Positions 25,256 through 39,572 of a stretch of 64,000 nt of DNA are shown piece by piece. The notes under the pieces are model-generated. The model saw nothing but the letters and a program-made list of their open reading frames with translations. It did not search any database and had not been told where the DNA came from. Source of the DNA: Gongronella butleri (taxonomy: Eukaryota; Mucoromycota; Mucoromycetes; Mucorales; Cunninghamellaceae); the NCBI GenBank assembly GCA_025201375.1, contig JAIWZP010000097.1, positions 1 through 64,000 of the forward strand, read 5' to 3'. Numbering within the stretch: the first letter of the stretch is position 1; each line of letters begins with the position of its first letter. The position numbers and the translations under genes were made by a program.

Positions 25256-27003
25256 TGGGGGCGCGTCTTTTTTTTCACAAAGACTGTGGGGGGTGACAAC
25301 AAACAAACGAAAAAAAGAGAGAGAGAAAGTGAGGAGGGCAACAAAAAAGAAAAAAAAAAAGAGAGAGAGTGAAAGGGAGAAAAAGCGACAAAAAAAAAAA
25401 AAGGAAGAGGGCAATGCCAAAATAGGTGTGTATCGGAAAAGGGGTCCCTTTCTTTGTCTTTTTTTTTTTTATATGAGCTCAGTGTGTGTCATCCCGTATT
25501 TTATTTCAACGGGAAAACAAGGTTCAATGGGCTAAGACGGAGTCAAGTGGAATGGCATGCGCGCGCGTAAAAAGGGCGTGAAGGCAAGAGGGGGGAGATC
25601 AGCGATCTCTTTTTTTTTTTTTGCTTGGTCCAGGGCCAATGGCGGACGCAAAGAGCAGAGCGGGTCCAAATCAGGGAAGTGAAACGATCATTTTCATTGG
25701 CACCCGCGTCGACTTATCAAGTGGCCATTTCGGGTAGACTCGCTGATTACGATCCTGGATGTTTTTGTTCATCGTCTATCAGTTGGATGGGGCCAATTTG
25801 CCTCGTCCTTGCACCACCCCCAATTTTCGTCCAAACGGAATATTTTCTGCAATGACAAGCAGCGTCTTGAATCGCCGAGCTCTTGGCTCGCTGACTCTCT
25901 CTATTTTTTTTTTTTTGGCCATGGAGCCCAATGGGCAAATGCCGTCAATGGCTCTCTTTTCGTTACCATTGGCCCGCATGGACCGCGGAGAGCATTTTTT
26001 CGCGTTTGAGCAATTGTTGATGAACCTGGGTTTTGCAACCTCTCCCTTTTTTCCTCATGAAAATCAGCGATTCTTGGTTTTTACCATAAAAATAAATTAG
26101 AGTGAGCCATCCATTGTGTTTCCTTTGTGGTCTCTCTGTGTGTGTCTCCCCCCTTTGGATTATCATCTCGCGCCCACGTTCATGTGAGCAGTAGAACGTT
26201 TCTTATCTTTTTGATTACTTTATATGGAAATGATATCAGCAAACATTAAGCTCCTATGCCGAGGAAGGCCATGTTTGGATCTCCGGGCATCATTAAGGTT
26301 CCTGTCGCGGCGGGATGGCTCTGAGTTGTTCATGCGTCCCATTGGACAGCCATGTTGCCCTTGTCGCTCGCGCGATTTTGCAATAGAAACCCAGGTCGCC
26401 GGGCCAAATGGGCCAAAAAAAGTGTGTCATGCTCATTGCGCCTCGCCCAATTTCTCCGCGCCCTTTTGTCACTCGCGTTCCCCCCCCCCTCGCGGCACAT
26501 GCGAGATCGCCGCGAATGGAAAACACACAAAAGATATCCCCTGGATCATCGATCCACACAGGGCACCAATCGCCAAAAAAAAAAAAAAAAAAAAAAAAAA
26601 GGAGAGTGGATTGTGGGGCTCAGGAGGCCCACCTGTCGTCCCCGGAATCCGGTGTCACAGGCACGCCATGATGACGTGCAAAGCGTGATGGAGACAGAAC
26701 GGTCCGCCGTCATTTTATTAGCTTTTTTTTTTTGAGTTCAATGGCACAGATAAATAAAAAAAAAACAACGATGGGAAAAAGGAGGAAAAGGGGATAAAAT
26801 GATAAATGACGAACAGAAACTGAAGAAAAAGAAACCAAGAATGGTGTGGATAGAGTGATGCGGCAAAGAAAAAAATAAAGAGTGGGGGTCATGGCGAGAA
26901 GGTCATGGGTATGTACAGATGCGAGCGGCGTGTGTTTAAGAAAGAGGGTGCGGGGAGAACGGGAAAAAAACGAAAAAAAAAGGGGGGAGGGAGGGAGATT
27001 TCT
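25256..27003. promoter_or_regulatory. Upstream region of the AreA-like gene and 3' flank of MCM4
   Basis: This 1.75-kb gap has no supportable gene. The first 200 bases upstream of the GATA-factor start are A/G-rich on the + strand (pyrimidine-rich on the coding strand). GATAAG cores read on the minus strand (CTTATC on +) occur at 25713-25718 and 26212-26217, with further weaker GATA cores near 25772 and 26160. A run of about 24 A lies near 26576. The last 300 bases, A-rich, are the likely 3' region of MCM4. Confidence 0.4.
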
Positions 27004-30271
<3,268 letters not shown>

Positions 30272-30555
30272 GGTCAAATCCGAGAAAAGAGAATAAAAAT
30301 GAGAAAAAGAGTAAAAAAAAAAAAAGGAACAGAAAAAAAAAGAGAGAAGAAAATAAAAACAATCGGGCTTTGGGGGCGCGAAATTTTACATTTCGGCGCG
30401 TCGCTGCTATTTCCTTTTGTGAAAATGTTGGCCAATCAGAGGCTGCAAATTCTATGGGGCCGGTGACTGGTCCTTTTTCACACAAATCAAGGAGCGCCTG
30501 TTGCGGCTCTCGTTCGTTTTCAACTTGTCTTTCCTCCTTCCTTTTTACGCATCAA
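30272..30555. promoter_or_regulatory. Bidirectional promoter between MCM4 and RBM22
   Basis: This 284-bp gap separates two divergent essential genes. It contains GCGCGAAA at 30376-30383 (TTTCGCGC on the other strand), which matches the E2F/MBF-type consensus used for G1/S genes, and a second CGGCGCG cluster 15 bases further on. No TATA box was seen. Confidence 0.5.
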
Positions 30556-31933
30556 ATGAGCTTGACCAAGGCGGATATCAACAAGCAGGGCTGGGAGGAC
30601 TCGGTAACGAATAAAAAAATGTTGCAATTGAATGCCGACCTTATCTCTTTTTTATTGTCTAGGAATTCCCCATTGTGTGTGAAACCTGCTTGGGCGACAA
30701 TCCATATGTCCGCATGAGCAAAATCCCGTACGGCAAAGAGTGCAAGACCTGCAACCGCCCCTTCACCGTCTTTCGTTGGCAACCCGGCACCAATGCTCGC
30801 TTCAAAAAGACCGAGATCTGCCAGAATTGTGCAAAGATCAAGAATGTTTGCCAAACCTGCGTCCTCGACTTGCAATACGGTAAGACAATTTGGATGCCCA
30901 GTGGGCCCTCTTGCTCCCTTCTTCGCATGGGCTCTTCGTTTCGCACAATAGATGACTCAATTGGCCCCTGTTTTTCATTTTTACAGGTCTCCCTGTGCAA
31001 GTGCGTGACCAGGCGCTCGGCATCAAGGCGGATGCGCCATCGACAGACATCAATCGTCAATACCACGCGCAAAACCTGCACCACCAGGTCGAGAGCGGGC
31101 TTCTGGATCCCCATGCACCGAATTCGGCCTATGCACAGGTCGGCAATCAAGACATTCTGCAGCAATTGACGCGCCGTGGCCCCAATTTCGAGCGCAACCG
31201 CGCCCACATCTGTTCGTTCTTCGTCAAGGGTGAGTGCAAGCGCGGCGCCTCTTGCCCCTATCGCCACGAGCTGCCAAACACAGACAAAGACCTCGCAAAG
31301 CAAAACATCCGCGATCGTTACATGGGCGTCAACGACCCCGTCGCCAAAAAGATGCTCAATCGTGTAAAGGACGTCAAGCCCGGCCTCACGCCCCCAGAAG
31401 ATCAGACCATCGTAAGAAAAGAGAAAAAAAGAGGGGGAAAAAGAGCAAAAACCTCATTTTTTTTGTCTTTTTTTTCATAGACGACTCTCTTTGTGACCGG
31501 TGTGGATCCCTCCATCTCAAAGGAAGACATTCAGTAAGTGACGAATTGGAGGGGTGAAAAAAAGAGCTGTGCGCATGCTGATGCTCCCTTTCTTTTTTTT
31601 TTTTTTTTTAGAAATTATTTTTACGCGTTTGGCGAGATTACATCGATCATTGTGGTGCACAAGAGCAAGTGCGCGTTTGTCAACTACGCGTCGCGTCAGT
31701 CGGCGGAGCTTGCTGCAGAGAAGATTGCCGAGATTGGCGTGACCCTCAAGGACAAAAAGCTCAAGGTGACCTGGGGCAAGCCCAAGCCCAAGGGCCCCCG
31801 TGCTGCGCCGAGCGCCGCCCCCACCGACGCGCGACAAATGCACGTCCCCGCCCCGCCAACGCTCAATGCCAAATCCAATGCCGTCGAATATCCCAGCCAG
31901 GATCCCTCTGCCAAGGGCTCCGCAGGCGCATAA
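30556..31933 (+). CDS. ECM2: Pre-mRNA splicing factor RBM22/Ecm2 (Slt11, Cwf5)
   Basis: The five exons are 30556-30603, 30663-30879, 30987-31411, 31481-31533 and 31612-31933, giving 354 residues. It belongs to the spliceosome NineTeen-related group and contacts the U6 snRNA and intron in the active spliceosome. The N-terminal zinc region has [18 protein letters not shown] [14 protein letters not shown], then [16 protein letters not shown] and [22 protein letters not shown] finger follows ([19 protein letters not shown]), then a single RRM ([31 protein letters not shown]). The C-terminus is Pro/Ala-rich. The order zinc region, CCCH, RRM is diagnostic. Exon 4 is 53 nt and splits the RRM. It is transcribed divergently from MCM4. 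Confidence 0.95.
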
Positions 31934-32634
31934 ATTGCAACCCCCTTCCCATCATTTCATCTTGCCCTCCTCCCTTTTTTTGTTTGCATTGTACATATCA
32001 TAGCTGAAAAATAAAAAAGAGAATTATTGAAAGAAACAACATTGAAAGAAACAACGTGTGTATCCAAAAATGACCTACTTTCTTGAAAACGTATGTAGGT
32101 ACAGTATCATGTACCTAATTCGAACAACAAGGCAACAACATGGCAAGCAAGTTTCATTGCGATTATAGAATATTATTATTTGCCCAATAGAGAGTGTTTT
32201 ACTGTAATTTTGAAAAAAATGTCGATATTTTGGGTTCATCTGCACAACAACTCAACTGACCTCTTGTTTTCAATGCCATGTTGAAAAAAAATGCGACGAA
32301 ATGGCACAATGTAAAAGGTTTAGACTTTGGACGCGATCCAGTATTATCGTGTTTAAGACTGAATTTGGGAAAATCTGCATTTTTTTGGTATTTCATTACA
32401 ACCGTCTGATTGATTTCTAGATTTTAAGGATTTTTTTTTTTTTTGAAACGAGACGCGCGGAGATAGTCTACTACTATAGCGTTGGATTCAATCAAAGCAT
32501 GATTTGTGAGAGAGAAAAAAAAAATATGATATGAAGCGCAAAATTGGCTGGCGTGGAGCTGCGGATTGAAAAGTTGCTCCGCTCGCTGGCTGAATAATGC
32601 ACGACTTCTTCCCCGCTTCTTTTTCATTTTCAAC
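31934..32634. repeat. RBM22-GPN2 gap with an R1 repeat fragment
   Basis: Positions about 32200-32460 carry a fragment of repeat family R1: GGTTCATCTGCACAACAACTC resembles GATTCATCTGCACAATGACTC in copy C at about 63023, and the following AATGCGACGAAATGG matches the GGCGGCGAAATGG region. TACAGTATCAT occurs at about 32100. The rest is the 3' flank of RBM22 and a pyrimidine-rich leader of GPN2 just before 32635. Confidence 0.5.
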
Positions 32635-33970
32635 ATGCCGTTTGGTCAGGTACAAGAAGCTGCCTATGCAACCAAAAGTGTCTGTGGTGATCGCTCAGTG
32701 TGTTTTCTTTCTCTAGGTGGTAGTAGGGCCTCCAGGCTCTGGTAAGACGACGTACTGTTGGGGTGCGTACCAGTTTCTCAAGGCGTCTGGCAGGTAAACA
32801 TCGCATTCTTTACCGTGATTGATGTTCTTTTTCTTGTGTTGCGTGCTCTTGTCTTTTCTTTTGTGCCACTCACACGCGCGATCGCACATCTCTTTTGTAG
32901 AAAAGTGGCCATTGTGAACCTGGATCCGGCCAACGAGTCGGTCCCATATGAATGCAGCGTCAACATTTTTGATCTTATCACGCTGGACGATACCATGAGT
33001 GAGCTCAAGCTGGGCCCCAATGGCGGCATCATGTACTGCATGGAATACCTGCTTGAGAACATTGACTGGCTCATTGAGCAGCTGGATGCCATCAAAGGTA
33101 AGAAAAATGAGATCCTTTTCATGCAAGACCTGTGACTTATTTCGTTCTTTTGTTCTTGCTTTTTTTTTTTTTTTTTGCCAGACCACTACATCATCTTTGA
33201 TTTCCCCGGGCAGGTTGAGCTCTTTACACATCACCACGGTGTCAAGGATCTTTTGCAGCACCTACAAAAGAATGATTTCCGCGTAAGCAGAGTCACTGGG
33301 CGTGTTTTTCTCCCTTTTTTGCGCTTTTTTTGGATTTACGACGCGCCTGACCTCTCCATTCGTATTTTTGTTTAGCTCGTGGCCGTGCACCTTGTGGACG
33401 CACACTATTGCACGGACGCGGCCAAGTATATTTCTGTGCTGCTGCTTTCTCTCAAGACGATGATCCAATTGGAGCTGCCACACGTGAATGTGCTGTCCAA
33501 GGTCGATCTCATCGAGTCTTATGGCAAGCTACGTAAGCGCGACGAGGAGAATCGACGAGGGGAATGAAAAAAACGCGTCTTGTCGCGTCGTGACGCGAGA
33601 TGTTGACGCGTCTTTTTTTTTTTGCTACTTTTTTTTTTTGCCAGAATTCAACCTGCAATACTACACGGACGTCATGGACTTGTCGTACCTGCTTGACTCG
33701 CTCAACGAAGATTCGTTTGGCAGCAAGTTTAAGAAGCTGAATGCGGCGCTGTGCGAATTGATTGAGGATTTCTCGCTCGTCGGGTTTTACACGCTCTGTG
33801 TCGAGGACAAGGACTCGATGACCAAGCTGCAGCAGGTGATTGATAAGGCCGGCGGGTTTGTCTTTGGGTCACTCACCCCGGCCAATGAGTCCATCATGCT
33901 CGCTGCCAACCAGGCTGGCTTTCTCGAGGATGTCAGCGACGTCCAGGAGAAATGGATCGATCGCACATAA
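32635..33970 (+). CDS. GPN2: GPN-loop GTPase 2
   Basis: The six exons are 32635-32649, 32717-32793, 32901-33097, 33182-33282, 33376-33532 and 33645-33970, giving 290 residues. GPN GTPases act in assembly and nuclear import of RNA polymerases II and III. The sequence shows the G1 motif GPPGSGKT at residues 9-16, then [13 protein letters not shown], the defining GPN loop GPNGG, the G3 motif [22 protein letters not shown] and the G4-like SKVDL. It lacks the long C-terminal tail of GPN1, and the sequence [17 protein letters not shown] places it with GPN2. The first coding exon holds only MPFGQ. Confidence 0.94.
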
Positions 33971-34283
33971 AAATCACGCGTCTTTTCTTTCTGTCCTTCT
34001 TTATTGTACATAGCACCACACTATTTTTTCTTTTCTTGAACCTCCAAAAAATATATAAAAAAAGGAGACCGCTAAGTCGACTTTATGGCGCAGCGCCATC
34101 ATCTTTGCATGAATTAAATTGAAATGCAAGGCTAAGCCTCCCCTTGGGGGCAAGGCGGGCGGGGCTTAAATTGGCGGGCAGGGCAAGGTGCTCTTGCTTT
34201 CAAATATCGCCAGGCTTACCTCGCAAAAACAGACGTCTTTTCTTTTTGCTTTTGTCTTTTTTTTTTCCCTGTTTTTTTTTGCT
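33971..34283 (+). promoter_or_regulatory. GPN2 3' end and uS7m upstream region
   Basis: The gap is 313 bp. Around 34130-34180 is a GC-rich patch (CCTCCCCTTGGGGGCAAGG) containing a short palindrome; the bases before the uS7m start codon are T-rich. No gene was recognised. Confidence 0.35.
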
Positions 34284-34850
34284 ATGTTTGCTCGCTCTTT
34301 ATATCAACGGGTAGCTGTGCTTCCTGGTCTTCGCCTGTTTACGACGGAGGCGACTCAAACGACGACGGCTGCGGCTGCGGCGACGAGCGCGCCTGCTGCT
34401 GGCACTGCGACGGTTGTGCCAAACGATCCGCTTGTGAGCCAGCTTGTGAACACGATTATGCGTGACGGCAAAAAGGCGCGCGCGCAGCGTCTTGTGAGCG
34501 ACAGCATGGCGCATCTGCAGAAGCGCACGCAGCAGGAGCCGTATGCGCAATTGGCGACGGCGATTGAGGAGGCATCGCCACTCATCAAGCTGACATCGAC
34601 GAAAAAGGGCTCAAAGGTCGTGCACGTGCCGACGGCGTTGCGCGAGCGTCAGCGCCGCCGCCGTGCCATTGTGTGGCTGCTGGATGCCGCCAAGAAGCGC
34701 AACGAAAAGACGTTTGAGGAGCGCTTTGCCGCCGAGGTGCACGGCATCCTCGATGGCTCGTCGTCCGTCCTCCAAAAGAAACTCTCTCTCCACAAGCAGG
34801 CCCTGGCCAATCGTGCCAATGCTCAAGTCGCATACAGCTCGCAGCGATAA
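34284..34850 (+). CDS. Mitochondrial ribosomal protein uS7m
   Basis: Intronless 188-residue frame. The start is the ATG that opens MFARSLYQR, after a T-rich leader. The first 45 residues are Arg/Ala/Thr-rich without acidic residues, as expected of a mitochondrial import signal. The body matches bacterial-type S7: NTIMRDGKKARAQRLV, AIEEASPLIKL, VPTALRERQRRRRAIVWLLD, AAKKR, and the C-terminal HKQALANRANAQVAY. S7 organises the head of the small subunit by binding the 3' domain of the rRNA. The absence of introns is notable among intron-rich neighbours. Confidence 0.93.
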   Translation: MFARSLYQRVAVLPGLRLFTTEATQTTTAAAAATSAPAAGTATVVPNDPLVSQLVNTIMRDGKKARAQRLVSDSMAHLQKRTQQEPYAQLATAIEEASPLIKLTSTKKGSKVVHVPTALRERQRRRRAIVWLLDAAKKRNEKTFEERFAAEVHGILDGSSSVLQKKLSLHKQALANRANAQVAYSSQR

Positions 34851-35541
34851 ATCCATCCTCCCATTGACTCATTAGATCCCCCCCCTCCAAATTGTGTACA
34901 GTTAGAAAAAAAATCCATAAAATCCACGTTTTTGCTATTTTTTTTTTTTTTTTTGTGTTTGGAGACGGTGTGACAGGATATAAAAGAGCGGCGCCTCCAT
35001 GCCATTTTCCTCTTTTCTTTTCTTTTGCCTTTTTTTTCTCCTTTTGCTTTTTCGACCCAGTGAGTGTGAGAGCAACCCAGCGTGCTGCGCCGACGAACAA
35101 AACCTTCTTGTCCCTTGTGGAAAAAGTGACGCGTTTTGCTTCGGTGGTGCGTTTGTCTGCGTGGGTTCCTCTTGTTTGCGACGTGTTGTTGGCAACAAGG
35201 AAAGAAAAAAAAGTAGAAATTGGGTGTTGTTTTGCATCTTTTTTTCTTGCAATTGGAAGGATGATACATTTTCAGGTACTGCTGACCACGCGTTTTGCCT
35301 TGATGGCAACGTGTCGATTGACGAAATGGCATACGCACACCGAGGATAAATATCTGACCCATGAAGCGCATTGAAAAACAAGAGCAACGGACCACACCTC
35401 TTTCTTCTCAATGATCAAAAAAAAAAAAAAAAAAAATTAAAAACGAGGCTCCGCCTCCACCTTTTTTCCTTTTCTCTTTCTTGTTTCTCTCTCTCTTTTT
35501 TATTTTTTGTTCTTTTTTTTTTTTCTGGCACTTTTGGACTT
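34851..35541 (+). other. TATA-bearing gap without an assigned gene
   Basis: A clear TATA box (TATAAAA, 34979-34985) is followed by a pyrimidine leader (about 35005-35050) and a GTGAGT-like donor (35062). Downstream, between 35060 and 35370, two frames are open; one ends LTKWHTHTEDKYLTHEAH before a stop near 35371. No start codon and exon structure could be fixed, and no family was recognised. It could hold a small spliced protein gene or a noncoding transcript. Confidence 0.35.
34979..34985 (+). promoter_or_regulatory. TATA box
   Basis: TATAAAA preceded by GGA and followed by a CT-rich stretch beginning about 20 bases later. It is too far upstream to be the obvious promoter of the gene at 35542. 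Confidence 0.5.
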
Positions 35542-35899
35542 ATGAGTGACACGCCTCGCTGGGGAGAAGAAGTATGGAAGCAAGAGAGGCAGGCATGGAC
35601 GGCGACGGCGCCTGAGGGACGCACGGCGGCGCGACCAGCGCCTCTATCCGACGACGTCAAAGACGCTCTTTACAAGGCACATGTCAAGGAGCGCCAAGCC
35701 TTCCGGCAGCCATTGCCCCTGAATCAAGCTGTAAAGATGGCCTTCAATGAAAGATTCTGGCTCACTTTTTTTTTTCATTCTCCAGATCCCGATTCTCATT
35801 CACGGATGGAAAAAAGATGGCTTGTGGCCTTCGGACGACGCCATGGCCATGCTGCCCAAAGATGAAAGCACCCAATGGGCTGCCCCAAGTTCCAATTGA
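35542..35899 (+). CDS. Small protein with Gag1-clamp / DUF4050-like region
   Basis: The two exons are 35542-35730 and 35786-35899, giving 100 residues. The N-terminus (RWGEEVWKQERQAW) and the pair LSDDVKDALYKAHVKERQAF and PLPLNQAIPILIHGWKKDGL, split by the intron, resemble the fungal DUF4050 family (Gag1-like clamp): a short helix, then PLPL, then an I-L-x2-W-x3-G-L-W motif. Gag1 of budding yeast links to TORC1 signalling, but transferring that role to this short protein is inference. The protein is shorter than most family members. The start codon is the first ATG after a T-rich leader. It converges on the RanBPM gene, with 220 bp between stop codons. Confidence 0.6.
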
Positions 35900-36119
35900 T
35901 ACCCCCTTGACGCAATAAAACACCTTTTTCTGGGAAAATGGACTCTATTTTGTGATTGATGGCTGGTTTTATTTTATTGATTTACGTAATGTAGCTACTT
36001 TGGACGTGCAGGGACACGGACAAGATGTCAAAGCAACGCAGAGAAAGAGAGAGGTGGGGCGAGTAATAAAAAAGGGGGAAAGAGGGGAATCGACGCAGCT
36101 TTTTTTTTTCTTTTTTTTT

Positions 36120-37234
36120 TCACTGGATCGCGTCATTGGCCAAGTTGATGAGCGTGGACTCGCCATGACCAAGGCACGCGAGCGACTTGTTGACGGCGAT
36201 TGCCTGGCGGTACAGGCGGTCGAGTGCGGGCGACTCTGGTTGGCGCTGATCGACCAGGATCGCGGCATTCACCTGGCTCGCGAGCGTCTCGCGCTGCGTG
36301 CGATCGAGCAAATACGCCACGGGGCTCGTCTTTGGGTTTGGGTACGCCAACAGCGAAAAAATTTGCTAAATGAACAGATTGGCCTTAAGTGAGCCGCGTG
36401 TTTTCTCGTTTTTTTTTTTTTCTTTTTTTTTCTCTCGTTTTTATTTTTTTCATGGTTTTTTTTTTTACCTTAAGTTTGCTGCGGACCTTGGAGGGGGCAT
36501 CGAGGCCATAATGGTCCTTTAATTGCTGTCCGTAGGTCATGATGGCGTGCATCTCTGGGTCATTGTCGTCATTGTCCATGGGGATATCGTCGTCGTCATT
36601 GTCCCATTCGTAATGGCTTGCGAGGCCGCCGACACTGCTGCTGCAGGAGCTAAAGATGCTGCTGCTGCCCGCGCTGCCGCGGCGCAGCGACAATCGCCGT
36701 GGTTGCGGCTGTTGTTGCTGCTGCTGATGTTGCGGCGGCGGCGAGTTTGGGACGGTCGGGGTGGCCACAATGGCAGCCCAGCTCATGCGCCGAGGAGGAG
36801 GCGGCGCCGTGGTCGCGCCACCAACGGGCATGGGCGACGTTGGCGGCGCCGGCGAGGCAGGCGTGGCGGGCGGCCCGCCGGGATGTGTAGAGATCGGGGT
36901 GGTGGCCGCCACAGGCGACAAGGGCGACACCGCCCCGTGCATCTCCTCGCTACCCAAGACAACGCCATTCGACGAATTCTGGGTATGCTGGTGGATCAAT
37001 TCTACAAATTTCTGGCATTCGAGTTGGAAAATCAGGCTGCTGCCATCCTCGCGCTCCGGTCGCTTCATCAGGTGCGCGAAATGGAGCATCAAAAGCTCAA
37101 TGGCACCGTCAATGTCACCACGCATGATGGACGCCATCACCACTAAACAGGTGGACGCGTGTCAGTGAAAAAGGAAAAAAAAACCGTGTTTTCGCCCCCT
37201 TTTTTGGTTTTTTGGCTATTTTTTTTTTTTGGCT

Positions 37235-37266
<32 letters not shown>

Positions 37267-38846
37267 TCAGTCGTTGGTCGAGGCCAAGGATGCTGCGGTC
37301 ATAGTCGAGCTCTGTGTGGAACAAGTGGGTTGTTTCCTTGATGACGGCGGTGGCGGTCTGTGTGTAGCCGTGATGAATCAGGTACGACAGAATCAATTGC
37401 TGCAGAGGATCGCCATTGGACGTGACCGTGCTGCTAGTGGTGCCGTGGCTGCTAGTGCTGTCGCTGTGCGAAAGCGTGGTCGGACTGGCGTTGCTGCGGC
37501 CGACTAGAAGGCGTTGTTTGGCGCCAATTCGGGCATGAATGCTGCTGCTGCTGCTGCTGCTGCTGTTGACACCGCTGGACGCGTTGCCACCACGCGTCAT
37601 CACGTCCATTGCATTCGGCTGCGTCACGCCGTCAATTTGCTGCCAGACGCGCTGTTTTTGTTCCTGGGCGGTGTGAAAAAAGGGGCGAAAAAGGAAGAAA
37701 AATATACAAAAGACAAGGAGCGTGTGAGCGCGTCGGACTGGCAACCCCGCGCTCCGTTGCGCGCGGGCCAATGCCCCCCCCCTTTTTTTCTTTGGGCGGC
37801 TTACCTGGATATAATGAGCAATGTCGTAAACAAAGGGGTTTTGGCCGAAATTGACATCGACACACTCGCCGACGGTGCGCATGCCAATGCACGGATACCA
37901 ATGCTTAGCCGGATCAATGTCCGTAAAGGCGACACCAAGGGACAGGCCGTTTTTGGTGTAAAACGCGGTGCCATTGGCGAAATTCACGCCGCAACCAATC
38001 ACGTCGCCCGTCGAGAAGCGTGGCCCGTAGGTCTTGCCCGTGCCAGAGCCCTCAAACGAGTGGCCGTCGTCGCCATGGTAGCCATACGAGAGCATGTCCC
38101 ACCCTGAGGGAGGGGGAAAAAGAGACACGCAATTTAAACCGTGAGAATTGGACTTTTTTTTTTGTGTCCTTCCCGCGCTTTGCGCTTGCCCAATTCTTTT
38201 TTTTTTCTTTGCATACCAGGCAAGCGTTCGAGCTTGTTCGACCCACCACAAAAGCCAATGCCAATGTAGCCATCGACACCCTTGCTTTTGACAACCATTT
38301 CAAAATAGTAAACGCCGCATTGCGGCGGCATGGGCAAATTGGCGCGCACCGTGCCGGCGTGTTCCTCGCCGCGGCCAGGGCCTGCGCGACCAAAAAAAGG
38401 GGAGACGAGCGTGTAAAAAAATGACCTTACTTTTTTTTATGCCTGTTTTTTTTACCCGTGTAATGGACAGACAGGCCTGTTTTGTCGACCTCGAGAAAGT
38501 TTGACTTGTCTGCAACGTTGAGGTTGGTTGGCAAGCGCAAATCGGGTTGCCAAGTGTGGGTATCATCTGCTGCGAGCTTGGTGGGCGTGGCCTGGTGAGC
38601 GTCGTAGCGCCGCTGGAGCTGGTGCTGATATTGGTCTTGGACGAGGCTGGCATAGTGTGTCTGCTTTAGGTACGACGGCGGCTTTGGAGGTGTCAATGAC
38701 GGCGCAAGGTGGTGGCTGAACGAGTGCCGCTTCTTCTGTTGAGGGCTCGAGGCCCACGGAAGCGCCTGCAACGCCGGAAACGCAGAATGATATGTCGTCA
38801 AAGGGTCCACACACGGGGTCGAGGACGTGAACGTCGACATATCCAT
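36120..38846 (-). CDS. GID1: RanBPM/RanBP9-like protein (Gid1/Vid30, CTLH complex)
   Basis: The six exons are 38846-38456, 38381-38217, 38103-37805, 37663-37267, 37142-36469 and 36365-36120, giving 723 residues. In the GID/CTLH ubiquitin ligase this subunit is the scaffold that binds the catalytic arm and substrate receptors. Domain order: a short Pro/Gln N-terminus; SPRY at about 110-285 ([36 protein letters not shown]); a poly-Ser spacer; LisH at about 370-400 ([18 protein letters not shown]); CTLH ([24 protein letters not shown]); and a C-terminal CRA region ([19 protein letters not shown]). Between CTLH and CRA lies an insertion of about 140 residues rich in Pro, Gln, Ser and Asp. The start is the first ATG of the MDMSTF frame. 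Confidence 0.92.
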
Positions 38847-39572
38847 TGGAGTGCGGGGGGGGGGAAGAGAGAAGGGCGCCAAAACGTGGAACCAGAGAGA
38901 AGGGGGGGGGCAAAAAGGAGAGAAAAAGGAAAAAGAAAATAATAAAGGGTGAGAACAAAAAGAATAAAGCAAACAAAGAGCAAGGGAACAGGTTGGCACT
39001 TGAGAAAAAAGGCAAAATAAGGTACGCAGGGTGTCACGTGGCCCCCATTTCCCTCTTTTTTTTTTTTGCGCGCGCGCGCGCTGAAAAGGACAAAATGTGG
39101 AGGCATGCTCCCCCTTCGTGGTACACACTGCATATTTCTCTCTTCCTTCCCTATTTTTAGATGCGCAATGGGGCAATGAACGCGCAAAAAGCGCGACACG
39201 AGCGCGTTTGGCTGCGCGGGGTCCATGAAAACCACCTTTTTATTCGCTTTTTTTTGCGCGTCGATCACGTCTCACTACCTTCCATGGCTAAAAAGAAAAA
39301 AAAAAAAAAAAAAAAGAGGAAAACAAACAAGCGCCATGAAACAAAGCTTGTGCCACGCGCCATGGGGCCAAACGTTTTCCCATTGGTGCCCAGGGACATC
39401 GCGTTTCACGCGTCAAGAGAGGGAAAGAAAAAAAGGAGAAAGGAATGCATGGCAACGTGGTGTGTGCCTGTTTTTTTTTTTTTTATTTATTGATTCATGG
39501 AGAGAGCAAGAGGTATGATACAAAAAGAAAAAAGGAAAAAACAGAGAGAAAAAAAAGAATCTAGAGTGGTGA
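38847..39572. promoter_or_regulatory. RanBPM upstream region and uS10m 3' flank
   Basis: This 726-bp gap contains a G run and A/G-rich strand near 38860-38960 (the leader of the minus-strand RanBPM gene), a CG alternation GCGCGCGCGCGCG at about 39068-39080, and an A run at 39297-39315. No gene is supported. Confidence 0.4.

Noticed and set aside
34999..35349. A small secreted cysteine-rich protein
   Set aside because: Its start lies only about 14 bases after the TATA box, probably upstream of transcription, and its apparent signal peptide is just the pyrimidine leader translated.
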